Source of the DNA: Hepsetus odoe
Lineage: Eukaryota > Chordata > Actinopteri > Characiformes > Hepsetidae
Direction of reading: 5' to 3'
DNA: 64,000 bases
NCBI GenBank assembly: GCA_017165825.1
Contig: CM029377.1
Location: forward strand, 24,270,386 to 24,334,385
Shown one piece after another: positions 58,501 through 64,000 of the stretch. The notes beneath the pieces are model-generated. The model saw nothing but the letters and a program-made list of their open reading frames with translations. It did not search any database and had not been told where the DNA came from. The position numbers and the translations under genes are program-made. Position 1 is the stretch's first letter; every line of letters starts with the position of its first letter.

Positions 58501-61423
58501 CAGCATTACATTTTCATGCAGACGAGTAGTCTTATTCAATTCTGAGGAGATGACCTTGAGTACATTTTTGTTTAGGCACTTGCTGAGGTTGCCAGCAGAA
58601 AGTTCTTCTTTTGGTGTAGACTGTAATTTCTGTTTTGCTTACACCCGTCAAAAGAGATTTTGCAATTTTTCCTCTCTTACGCATACTGGCCCATCTTTGA
58701 TGCATCTGTCCTTTTTTGTGCAAGATTGCACCAATACGCACACAGACTTGAACAGGCTGATTTTTATTTAGGATTCTGCCAAATCAGAAAACAGTATTTG
58801 GCCTTACAAGAAGAAAAAATACATTTTGCAAATGCTTTAAAAAAAGGTGCATGAATTTTCCTGCTGTTCTTTTTCCTTTATCCACTTATATTTAAAAGAA
58901 ATAGGACAGTTTGAGTTTCTTTTTCTGAAATCTTCATACATTCTATGGGTCCAGGATATTTTCAGGTGTTCTTGATTTCTGGAGGAGGCTACCATTGCTT
59001 GTAGCTTACAACAATCTGGAAATATCTAGGCACAAATTTAGTTTTTCTCCATTTTATTTCTGTACTTTTTGTTTCTGCTGCATCACTGTAGATTTCTTCT
59101 GCATGAACTGTATCCTTTGCCTCGGTGTTATGTTCAGGAAAGTTGCTAGATTTCTGTCGCTCTTCTTTGCTATCTTTCGAATGTTTATTAATAATGTGTT
59201 CCTTTAAGGCTTCCTCAGATGGAAGCCTCTCCACAGAATTGATTTTAAAGTTGTCTGACTGCAGCTCTCAGACCCTTTCTGTTGCTATTCCAGACCACAG
59301 AAAGCCACTTGCGATTTTTAATGTTATCATCATTTTTAAAAGTCAATAAAGAGATTTCTGACCAGATAGTAGAGCTGAATGGTATCTTGCTGGGAAGATT
59401 CACAGGTTAATTGTTTAGAATTAATGACGGTGGACTATTTACATATAAAATAATGGATATGAGGTATATAAATTGATTTAACAAATAATGTGTGGGTTTC
59501 ACAAGTGCCTAAATGCATGAAATGTAGAGTTCTAGTCATGTTCTTTCAGAAAAAGGTGAAATAATTGTGCTAGGTATTGATTTTGATGTGTTATGATGGC
59601 CTATAAGGCATGTATATAGGAAATAACGGATATGAGGTATACAAATTGATTTCACAATTTAAGTTTAGGTTTCACAAGTGTCTGAATGCATGAAATATAG
59701 AGTTCGTCATGTTCTTTCAGAAAAAGGTAAATAAAAGAGCCAGCTATATGCTGTCTATTTACTAAATAATGTCTATAAATCATGCAAAATTGCTTCTCAT
59801 GTGACTTATTTTGAAAATCGCAGACTTTCAGAAGGTTTACAGAAGCAGCGGTAACGTTTCATATTTTCACAATTAATTGAAGGTGTTCTTTGACTAATGA
59901 AAGTGTGTACTGAATTTCACAAACAATTTTGAATTTGTGAAAGTGACAGTTGCTTGTTTCTGGCTTATTTTAGTTCAGTAAATAAGGAAAATATAACCTA
60001 ATGTCTGGCGAATGTTGAACTCACTGCCAGCTTTACTTAGGTGACAAACCCAAACCTGAAAATGTAACCACGAAGATTAGTGCGGCGGCTAATGCTATTC
60101 GCCAACCGCTAACAACCACAAAGACAAGGTGAAACATCATGACTGAGTTTTACGTTAAAGTAGAGAGAAACAGTAGACTCACCTGAAGTCAGAAGTTTCA
60201 AGAGAAAATCCATGGTGCTGTAGTGAGTAGCGGGAACCAAAACACCAACGTACATACTAAATATTGTAGCGCTTAATTTATTCCTACCTGCAACCAAAGC
60301 TCCACCAATACCGATTTGGTGATAATTATGGCAGGAGGGCTTTCAGGTGCGTTGGCGTTGTCTGCTTTTAACTCAAACACACCGTGCAACAGAAGGCAGC
60401 TATTTAAAGCACCTGGGGAGCTGTGACGAGGATGGCACCTTGCTCAAGGGTACCTCAGGACTTTGGTGTAAAAGTTAAAGTGACAACCCTTCTCATTGCG
60501 AGGTCAAAGCACGGCAGACAATGAACCACAACGAAATTTAACCCATGCACACTCAAACACCGTGCAGCAGTGGGCAGCTATTGAAAGCACCCAGGGAGCA
60601 GTGATGGCATCTTGCTCAAGGGTACCTCAGGGCAACCTATTGGGAAGGGGTTCGAACCCCCAATCCGCCAATCATGTGGCCAACGCCCTAACCACTAGGC
60701 CACCGCTGCCCTCAAGCAATGAGTTCTGGACATGCATTGATCAGTGGTTTAAACCCAATAAACTGTTTTGGACTGTTTTGTTTTTAAAATAGACTAACTA
60801 TAGCATTGTTACCGTCTAGTGTTACCAGAACCACTTCAAGACTCAGTGGTGTCTCACTGATTATATTAATACACTTTATTTGTAAAATGCAATTGCTCTT
60901 AATATTTCTTAATGCAGACAGAGATTGCTGATCTTTGATTAATGTAATTTAATGTAATTTCCTTATGAGGATAAAGAAAAATGAAAGTAAATGAAAGGAT
61001 TCAACAGCCATATAATGTTGATTATAAGTCGATGATTGTTATTTGAATTTTGTTTGATATTTCTTTTCATTTTTAATTCCATCCATCTTTTAATAGGCAG
61101 CCATGCATCTGTCTGCTGTGTATCCTGTTTGTCTGAAATACATCCTGAATGAAAAAAGTGCTGAATTAATACCTTTATTATATCACACACAATAACCATA
61201 CCAACACAGAAACTACCCACAAGATACATGTCAAAATTACATTCTTTCTCTCTCCCAAAAAGGATCTGAAGCAGCAGAACCGGGTGCAGTCACTGGAGAG
61301 GCAGCTTGATGAGAGAAACAGTGAGGTGCAAGAGCTGAAGAGAGAGAATGAAGAGCTGCGAGAAAGAGTGAATACATTGAATATGGAGAGAGAGACTTGT
61401 AGCAGACAAAAACACACAAGAAG
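34106..61423 (+). CDS. fam184b: fam184b, coiled-coil protein, 14 coding exons, 3' end beyond window
   Basis: Family with sequence similarity 184 member B, a long coiled-coil protein of poorly known role. The protein opens MASSAGKMSLPPGACNG and continues MHTKMCKKIAQLTKVIYSLN across the exon 1/2 junction, both diagnostic of FAM184B. Later LAVAKERLLLQE and ISQWQQREQENR also match the family. Exons: 34106-34246, 38824-39003, 39091-39741, 41228-41363, 41533-41684, 42361-42633, 43214-43309, 46124-46318, 46764-46858, 46964-47081, 47156-47347, 47428-47632, 52081-52211, 61263-61423. All junction phases agree, giving about 908 residues against about 1,060 in the human protein. The conserved C-terminus must lie past 64,000. 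Almost the whole product is charged heptad-rich helix. The 9-kb intron 13 holds an antisense transposon. Confidence 0.9.
34247..38100 (+). other. fam184b intron 1, first part
   Basis: AT-rich intron sequence. No gene or recognised repeat apart from short A/T runs. Confidence 0.5.
38332..38450 (+). repeat. SINE family 2 fragment
   Basis: ggttcaaaccccttaccagtaggttgccctt, then gagtaaggtaccatccccatcactgctccccg; 5' and middle parts only. The 230 bp before it (38,100-38,331) look repeat-like (gggttaggacccaaaagcagcac) but were not assigned. Confidence 0.7.
38452..38655 (-). mobile_element. Ty3/gypsy integrase fragment
   Basis: The minus strand encodes KRRFWWPGMDREVRAHVAAC then CRVCASNK, the integrase zinc-finger region of fish Ty3/gypsy elements. 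Further on are GLPVDIVSDRGPQF pieces (second catalytic Asp) in a shifted frame, with the intervening core deleted. Confidence 0.75.
38824..39003 (+). CDS. fam184b: fam184b coding exon 2
   Basis: The acceptor tgtatag precedes GTGATTTATTC (VIYSLNTKNEEQEA). The donor is inferred at gaag|ag|gttgca; the choice gag|gttgca is the only one keeping phase 0 with exon 3 and matching helical continuity. It is a weak donor, so the last residues are less certain. Confidence 0.8.
39091..39741 (+). CDS. fam184b: fam184b coding exon 3
   Basis: The largest exon (217 codons), between ttttactag and the donor gag|gtacac. Extreme E/K/R/Q content with heptads, a long parallel coiled coil. It contains ISQWQQREQENR, aligned with the FAM184B segment WQWQEKESDLR. 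Confidence 0.93.
40628..40745 (+). repeat. Degenerate SINE family 2 copy
   Basis: gtgggctagtggttagg ... agtctcgaaccagtag ... gtgcaaaaggtaccatcacc, in intron 3. Confidence 0.55.
41228..41363 (+). CDS. fam184b: fam184b coding exon 4
   Basis: Acceptor tcttaag; ends in phase 1 at caaatcag|gtaaaa. Encodes DLEEQLENGRHQV and LAVAKERLLLQE, the latter nearly identical to the family. Confidence 0.92.
41533..41684 (+). CDS. fam184b: fam184b coding exon 5
   Basis: Acceptor tttactttacag, donor aaacag|gtacat. The phase completes a Glu codon with exon 4. Coiled coil (VEELRIQLSRLN). Confidence 0.9.
41790..41962 (-). repeat. SINE family 1 (degenerate)
   Basis: Plus-strand view: gctcttatccagagcaacttccatg ... 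agtggtggtag-like body ... ctaccactaggccacc. In intron 5. A family 2-like tail (ggttaaatgcagaaa ... tcacaatgacaa) follows to about 42,070. Confidence 0.75.
42361..42633 (+). CDS. fam184b: fam184b coding exon 6
   Basis: 91 codons between tttacatcag and cag|gtaata. EEEKICLKEQLRKALEEV and EEKKKTQQ parallel EEEKKHLKDQLVKRLEDL in FAM184B. A family 2 SINE starts within 40 bp of the donor. Confidence 0.92.
42660..42882 (+). repeat. SINE family 2
   Basis: ggtttgattccctcaccagtaggttgccctgagg through ctgctccccgggtgctttcaatagctgcc to caatgacaagcgtagtcactttca; the head is truncated. Confidence 0.8.
43214..43309 (+). CDS. fam184b: fam184b coding exon 7
   Basis: 32 codons (AVHQREMIEEERQSL...) between catccag and gag|gtaaga. 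Confidence 0.88.
43445..44725. mobile_element. Possible non-autonomous DNA transposon with inverted blocks
   Basis: 43,586-43,640 (agtttccccatgtagaaattac ... tttcagggca) is the inverted counterpart of 44,635-44,687 (tgccctgaaatga ... taatttttacatggtgaaact). The interior is non-coding and holds a CA microsatellite and a SINE (44,085-44,335). Outer ends and target duplication are not defined. Confidence 0.4.
44085..44335 (+). repeat. Composite SINE: family 2 head with gcggcagataatggatgg tail
   Basis: gggcagcggtggcctagtggtgaggg and gggttcgaacccc, then cctgcgatgggctggcgacctgtcc through ggttggacaccagcactccc to the (tgga)n-like end. It shows that the insert in the ERV D LTR is the tail of this type. 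Confidence 0.85.
45010..45320 (+). mobile_element. Degenerate LINE fragment
   Basis: ttaagtcaatgtggaatttcactggaagccaatg, ttcaggatctagtgacagcagggc and ggtgatcgaagcgctgc resemble a common fish LINE 3' coding strand. Assignment to a clade is not possible from this piece. Confidence 0.35.
45328..45392 (+). repeat. SINE family 1 tail
   Basis: acatggaagttgctctggataagagcgtctgctaaatgccgc only. Confidence 0.7.
45512..45684 (-). repeat. SINE family 1
   Basis: Plus strand shows cgctcttatccagagcgacttccatgtcc ... gtgggattcgaacctgggacc ... ctaccactagaccacc. In intron 7. Confidence 0.85.
46124..46318 (+). CDS. fam184b: fam184b coding exon 8
   Basis: 65 codons between ccttgcag and gag|gtatat. ISKLEAVIQSLEWEKEEERR, coiled coil. 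Confidence 0.9.
46764..46858 (+). CDS. fam184b: fam184b coding exon 9
   Basis: Acceptor tttcttag, donor atcag|gtgtgt, ends in phase 2. DEFERLKGETSVLKTENEIL. Confidence 0.88.
46964..47081 (+). CDS. fam184b: fam184b coding exon 10
   Basis: Acceptor gtgcatag, completing an Arg codon, donor acag|gtaata. LQFEKHFADHVVGLQKERE. Confidence 0.9.
47156..47347 (+). CDS. fam184b: fam184b coding exon 11
   Basis: 64 codons between gacttcag and ttacag|gtatgt. Only 74 bp separates it from exon 10. Coiled coil (LEEEKRALSEKSKEEQE). Confidence 0.9.
47428..47632 (+). CDS. fam184b: fam184b coding exon 12
   Basis: Acceptor cctatag, donor cagctag|gtaacc, ends in phase 1. An acidic patch (EEDEDEG) is followed by LNHQRALLALEAHACEELQ, resembling the FAM184B stretch around SHQRALRMLEKARHQEL. 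Confidence 0.9.
47922..48124 (+). repeat. SINE family 1
   Basis: gactggtctagtggtagggtac ... ggttcaaatcccacc ... ctctagataagagcgtctgctaaatg. Preceded by a poly-A of about 26 bases. In intron 12. Confidence 0.85.
48534..51245 (-). mobile_element. L2-type LINE with long open RT frame
   Basis: The best-preserved L2 copy. The minus-strand frame at 51,052-48,932 is open for 706 codons. Upstream FIVAGDFNHANL (endonuclease) reads into it, then LDCVYTN and GYSDHISVLL (endonuclease SDH motif). Reverse transcriptase follows with DYRPVALTPIIMKCFEKLV, LFIDYSSAFNTIIP, GAPQGCVLSPLLF, FADDTTVVG and FLGVHITDNL. The 3' end has (caagt)n repeats. The 5' end is truncated within the endonuclease. It lies in fam184b intron 12 in antisense. 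Confidence 0.88.
51246..51335 (+). repeat. Short minisatellite (acttacacttgc)
   Basis: Irregular repeats of acttacacttgcacttacagggcac at the truncated end of the L2. Confidence 0.7.
51427..51634 (-). repeat. SINE family 1
   Basis: acatttatggcatttatcagacgcccttatccagagcgac ... ctaccactagaccaccgccacc in plus view. In intron 12. Confidence 0.88.
52081..52211 (+). CDS. fam184b: fam184b coding exon 13
   Basis: Acceptor aatatgtag, donor caacag|gtaaaa, with the phase joining exon 12 as Glu. HMQQIEDLQTELQ. Confidence 0.9.
53066..53527 (+). repeat. Left terminal inverted repeat of the transposon
   Basis: gccagacattaggctatattttcc ... gaacatgacaagaactctatatttcatgc ... gccttataggccatgat; inverted copy at 59,590-60,045. 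Confidence 0.85.
54355..55645 (-). pseudogene. Ulp1/C48 peptidase catalytic exons of the transposon gene
   Basis: Three exons carry the protease triad in the canonical His-Asp-Gln-Cys order: GGHWILV (55,645-55,580), RRIYVLDPLGHNEP (55,020-54,929) and PTQQTNG ... SCGIFVMEV (Cys codon 54,373-54,375). A one-base shift lies between the Gln and the Cys. The upstream exon has LRLNEDIYGEVIEIYF, equivalent to the W/LND.VI..YL start of Ulp1 domains. These enzymes cleave SUMO-like conjugates in characterised members. Confidence 0.75.
56092..56291 (-). repeat. SINE family 1 within a transposon intron
   Basis: cagacgctcttatccagagcgacttccatgtcc ... gtgggattcgaacctgg ... ccactagaccaccgccacc in plus view, between the exons at 55,645 and 56,359. 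Confidence 0.88.
59421..59740 (+). repeat. 170-bp subterminal tandem repeat (two units)
   Basis: Units start ttaatgacggtgg (59,421) and ttatgatggcc (59,591). Each contains ggatatgaggtata(t/c)aaattgattt, gtttcacaag and catgttctttcagaaaaagg. The second unit overlaps the inner part of the right terminal repeat. Confidence 0.85.
59590..60045 (-). repeat. Right terminal inverted repeat of the transposon
   Basis: Reverse complement of 53,066-53,527, including a shared caattaattgaaggtgttctttgac block. Confidence 0.85.
60375..60712 (-). repeat. Two adjacent SINE family 2 copies
   Basis: In plus view 60,375-60,460 (caaacacaccgtgcaac ... ggcaccttgctcaagggtacctcagg) is a partial copy. 60,468-60,712 is a fuller copy ending ccctaaccactaggccaccgctgccc with tail tgacaacccttctcattgcgagg. 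Confidence 0.8.
61263..61423 (+). CDS. fam184b: fam184b coding exon 14
   Basis: Acceptor cccaaaaag in phase 0. DLKQQNRVQSLERQLDERN. The donor aag|gttggc is weak. If it is unused, the frame would end HTRRLA-stop at 61,436, which would truncate the family C-terminus. Confidence 0.85.
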
Positions 61424-61539
61424 GTTGGCATAATTTGAGGGTTCATGAAGATGAATTTACATTAAGGGTGAACTGATCAACATTAGTATCTTGATGCAAA
61501 TTTTAAATCCAATGCAAATCTAAGCATCTTTAATTCTTA

Positions 61540-62480
61540 TACCTAAAGCTAGCAGAGCTGTCTTTTGGTCAGCATCCCCGTCTTCAACCCATATAGCGTA
61601 GCTGGTTTCACTGCTGTCCTGTAAACTTTTCCTTTCACTATTGCTGGTACCTGTCTGTCACAGATTACTGCTGCCACTCTTCTCCACCCATTTCAACCTG
61701 CTTGCACTCTCTTCTTCACCTCTCTTCCACACTAACCATTACTCTGAACTGTTGATCCCAAGGATTTAAATTCCTCCACCTTTTCAGCTCTACAGCCTAC
61801 ATCCTATGCAGTCCATTTTCTTTCCTTTCATTCACACTCTTGAAATCTGGCTTTGTCATTCACTTTCCTTCATCTCCTCTCTAGAGCATATCTCCACCTC
61901 TCCATTATCTCAATGTAACATACAATGTATATATAGGCTTCGCCACCTCTTTCTTTGCCCTTTGCTGCATCTCCTTGTACTCCTGTCTCCTTTCTTTATC
62001 TATCTGACCTTAGCCATCTTCTTCTGTCCAGATGTTTTTCTTCCATTTTTCATCTTTAGCCTCTACCATTTAATAATTGACTCCACCTTCACTTTCCTCA
62101 TTAAAGTCATTTTACAGAATACCATCCTTTGCTGCTTAGGTACACTCTCCCCAGTTACTACTTCAGTCCTTCAGACTAACCCTTTTGGCTAGGATTTAAT
62201 ATACCTATTTGCATCTTATTCCAAACTTAAGTCACCCTGAGTGCCTCCTTCTTTTTATAATGTGTATTTGGAATAGGCATTTCCGAAATTAGCTAAATCC
62301 ATTGGACCCTTTGCATTCCTCTCCTTCACACCATATCTACTCATTACCTCTTTATCACTTCTGTTATTTTCACCATGTTCATTGAGGTCTGCACGAATCA
62401 CCACTCTTCATCACTTAGGGTAACCCTAACCTTAATTCTTCTTACTCCTCCAACTCATAACATATGCACTAACATTTATT
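61540..62480 (-). mobile_element. RTE LINE remnant, reverse transcriptase C-terminal part
   Basis: Plus-view blocks ctgtcctgtaaacttttcctttcac, ccactcttctccaccca, cacctctcttccacac and actgttgatcccaagg match the RTE at 14,690-15,030. The stretch 61,900-62,200 resembles the RTE region between endonuclease and RT. Heavily mutated. Confidence 0.6.
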
Positions 62481-62490
62481 TATCACACCT

Positions 62491-62826
62491 TCAAATTCCA
62501 GATTTATACTCAGAAACCTCAGAAACACTTTTGGCATACTCTTCCTTCAGAATAACACCTACCCAGTTTATCATCCCTTCCACACTATGATAAAACAATT
62601 TGAACACATTCATTACACATGACCTTGCTCTCCTTTCTAGTTTGCAAAAAAATATATCAACCTTCCTTCGCTCCAACATATCAGCATGTTCTCTCCCTTT
62701 GCCAGTAATACTGCCAACATTCAAAGTTCTTAACTTCAGTTCCACTCCTACCCTTGCTTCTCTTGTCCTGCTTCCAAAAATGTCTTTCTGCTCTTCTCCT
62801 TTGGCCAACTGTTGCCCAATTTCCAC
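62491..62826 (-). pseudogene. RTE LINE endonuclease N-terminal fragment
   Basis: The minus-strand frame has LRTLNVGSITGKGREHADML and VDIFFCK, then VGVILKEEYAKSV, typical of RTE apurinic-type endonucleases. The catalytic QE.rW motif is disrupted. Confidence 0.7.
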
Positions 62827-62929
62827 ATATTAGTAAGGAAATTTCTTCTGCCTTTTACTCATCCAAACACATCAGTAATGAGCACACACACACAGCAAAG
62901 TAGTGACATGGGAGCGCATAGCTAAACAG

Positions 62930-63410
62930 CTACAGGTGGTCTCTAGGATGATCTTGGAGATCAAGAGGAAATTGAAAGTGAGGGCAGAGTCAGGGATCAA
63001 ATTGTGGAAGTGGAAAAAGGAAGACTACAAGTAGTGAAGTTACCAGATTGCTGGGAAACTACAGCAAAAGTGGGAAGGGAGACAGCTAAAAAGGTACTTG
63101 GTGTGCCATGAAGGAGGATAAGGAAACCTGATGGTGGCACCTCATACATTCAGTAATGTATACAGAAGACGAGGAAAACATAGTCACAAGTGAGCAGAGA
63201 GTTTTGAGCAGATGGAAAGAATACCTTGAGGGCCTGATGAATGAAGAGAATGTGAGAGAGATAAGATTGGATGATGTGAAGATAGTGAATCTGGAAATGG
63301 AATTAACAAGATGGAAGTAAGGGTAGCGATAAAGAGGATGTAGAATGGAAAAGTGGTTGGTCCAAATGGCATACTGGTGGAACAGGTCATTGCACCAGTT
63401 TACTTGAAAA
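62930..63410 (+). mobile_element. RTE LINE fragment in opposite orientation
   Basis: The plus strand has ggagacagctaaaaaggtacttggtgtg and SEQRVLSRWKEYLEGLMNEEN, then a KVVGPNGI-like block at about 63,350. This is the linker and RT start of RTE, inverted relative to 61,540-62,826. Confidence 0.65.
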
Positions 63411-63857
63411 TGTGCAGAAAACATCTATACTCTCTATACTTCTCTATAGTTTCTCTAAACCAAAAATCACTTTCAGCTCTATTTTTGAAGTATACTGTTC
63501 TTCAAGCTGAGTGATATGTTAGCTGTTGTTCTACAGTCGTTGACTTACACAATTTTGACATATGCAGGGAAAGGGATATATTTTATTGCCTTGAAAGAGA
63601 CTCAAGGTTTTCCTTTGACGGGCCCAGCCCACATCTTTGATGGAATGCACATTTTTGGTGATACTGCCACCTATTGCTGTGTTGTCATGCATGAAAACTT
63701 GTGAAAGGCTAGTGGTAGATACCAAAATTATGTATCATTTTCCTTTGACTACTCTACTTAACCTATCAATTAACATCAACAGATAACTCTCCTCACACAT
63801 GGTCTTGGCCATGTCTGTGTTACTGTAAGATACTATAACCTGTCCAGTTTTTTTTTG
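63411..63857. other. Unassigned
   Basis: No recognised element. Overlapping short frames at 63,516-63,725 on both strands have no family motif. Confidence 0.4.
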
Positions 63858-64000
63858 TCATGGAAAACTGAAGCGTAAGCCTAAGTCAGAAATGTTTTCT
63901 AAGTCAGAAATCAAATGAAGTGAAAGAGATGCAGCACAACCACTTTACTGAAGCGTTTCAGCAGGCATAGTCAAGTAGGAGCAGCTCCAAATGCTCATCC
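63858..64000 (-). repeat. LTR of ERV B family, cut by window end
   Basis: gtcatggaaaactgaagcgtaagcc ... cactttactgaagcgtttcagcagg ... ccaaatgctcatcc aligns to the starts of the LTRs at 22,677 and 12,261. Whether internal ERV sequence follows cannot be seen. Confidence 0.8.

Larger units (their letters stand above)
53977..59258 (-). pseudogene. Transposase with GCM1-like zinc finger, DDE core and Ulp1 protease tail
   Basis: Predicted coding blocks, minus strand: 59,258-58,989 (LKEHIINKH, KFVPRYFQIVVSYKQW, then in-frame stops), 58,850-58,532 (KCIFSSCKAKYCFLIWQNP, a WRKY/GCM1-like Cys pair; RIGAILHKKGQMHQR), about 58,640-58,300 (SLYLDATGGVV, first Asp at about 58,325), 58,306-57,000 (VEADYSWALIQG second Asp at about 58,107; CHVEAWFGIVKH Glu at about 57,426; basic KKKKRTTTKKR). 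Smaller exons follow at 56,885-56,826, 56,728-56,594, 56,493-56,359, 55,645-55,580 (GGHWILV, protease His), 55,020-54,929 (IYVLDPLGHNE, Asp), about 54,410-54,355 (QQTNG then SCGIFVME, Gln and Cys) and 54,111-53,977 (last exon, stop at 53,977). Frameshifts near 58,625, 58,305 and 54,385 and two stops near 58,985 kill it. The domain order fits MULE transposases with C48 peptidases; the clade name is inference. Confidence 0.75.
53066..60045 (-). mobile_element. MULE/NOF-like DNA transposon with Ulp1 protease domain, long TIRs
   Basis: About 7 kb, antisense in fam184b intron 13. The left arm (53,066-53,527) and right arm (59,590-60,045) are inverted repeats of about 460 bp with only scattered differences; the interval agaaacaagcaactgtcact to ttgtgaaaatatgaaac is almost identical. 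The outermost aligned bases are tttagtaaagttggcagtg / ctaagtaaagctggcagtg. Inside the right arm lies a 170-bp tandem repeat (59,421-59,740). The minus-strand gene encodes a DDE transposase with a Ulp1 tail. Stops and shifts show it is inactive. A family 1 SINE sits in one of its introns. Target-site duplication was not determined. Confidence 0.75.

Noticed and set aside
53977..59258. KDZ/Zisupton assignment for the transposon
   Set aside because: Ulp1 domains occur there as recalled, but the motifs here (YLDATGG, DYSWAL, VEAWFG, GCM1-like Cys pair) fit MULE/NOF better. Kept only as an alternative.
53022..60043. ttacttaggt near both outer edges as a target-site duplication of the Ulp1 transposon
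   Set aside because: Using it would require terminal sequences that are not inverted repeats of each other; the right-hand copy overlaps the arm itself.
63516..63725. Small protein genes on either strand
   Set aside because: Overlapping short frames without motif, splice context or family resemblance.

Overview
The window is nuclear DNA from a ray-finned (teleost) fish. The evidence is one split host gene with consensus splice sites, two tRNA-derived SINE families with tails typical of fish, L2-type and RTE LINEs, Tc1 transposons, gamma/epsilon-like endogenous retroviruses (ERVs), and an assembly gap of N. I see no prokaryotic genes, rRNA, genuine tRNA genes or CRISPR. The exact order of fish cannot be told from the sequence alone.

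Positions 1-33,000 are a dense nest of repeats. A SINE and a relic of a DNA transposon arm (1-560) lead into a roughly 230-bp tandem satellite (1,030-3,637, with a 599-bp N gap). An old minus-strand ERV ('A', 3,638-14,297) lies inside this satellite. ERV A has itself been hit by an L2 LINE (6,010-7,984, clean 5-bp duplication), a defective plus-strand ERV ('D', about 8,276-10,875), a SINE (11,733-11,988) and an LTR of a third family (12,261-12,746). An RTE LINE (14,346-15,825) then abuts a second minus-strand ERV ('B', 15,826-23,226), which carries SINEs and another L2. A young-looking but coding-dead plus-strand ERV ('C', 23,434-30,164, nearly identical LTRs, tRNA-Tyr primer site) sits in a TG-rich minisatellite. 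Two Tc1-like relics and a SINE follow.

Positions 33,600-61,430 hold the one host gene, fam184b, on the plus strand. Fourteen coding exons with mutually consistent reading phases encode about 908 residues of a coiled-coil protein whose opening matches FAM184B. The last exons lie beyond the window. Its introns contain SINEs, a Ty3/gypsy scrap, a possible MITE with inverted ends and an L2 copy with a 706-codon open frame.

The most unusual object is a DNA transposon of about 7 kb (about 53,066-60,045) lying antisense in intron 13. It has about 460-bp, highly similar terminal inverted repeats and a 170-bp subterminal tandem repeat. Its multi-exon minus-strand gene joins a zinc-binding N-terminus, a DDE transposase core of MULE/NOF type and a C-terminal Ulp1 (C48) SUMO-protease-like domain. 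Stops and frameshifts show that this copy is dead. The same 170-bp repeat occurs at 281-560, so a second relic of the family is present.

Positions 61,430-64,000 carry a scrambled RTE LINE and the start of another LTR of the ERV B family.
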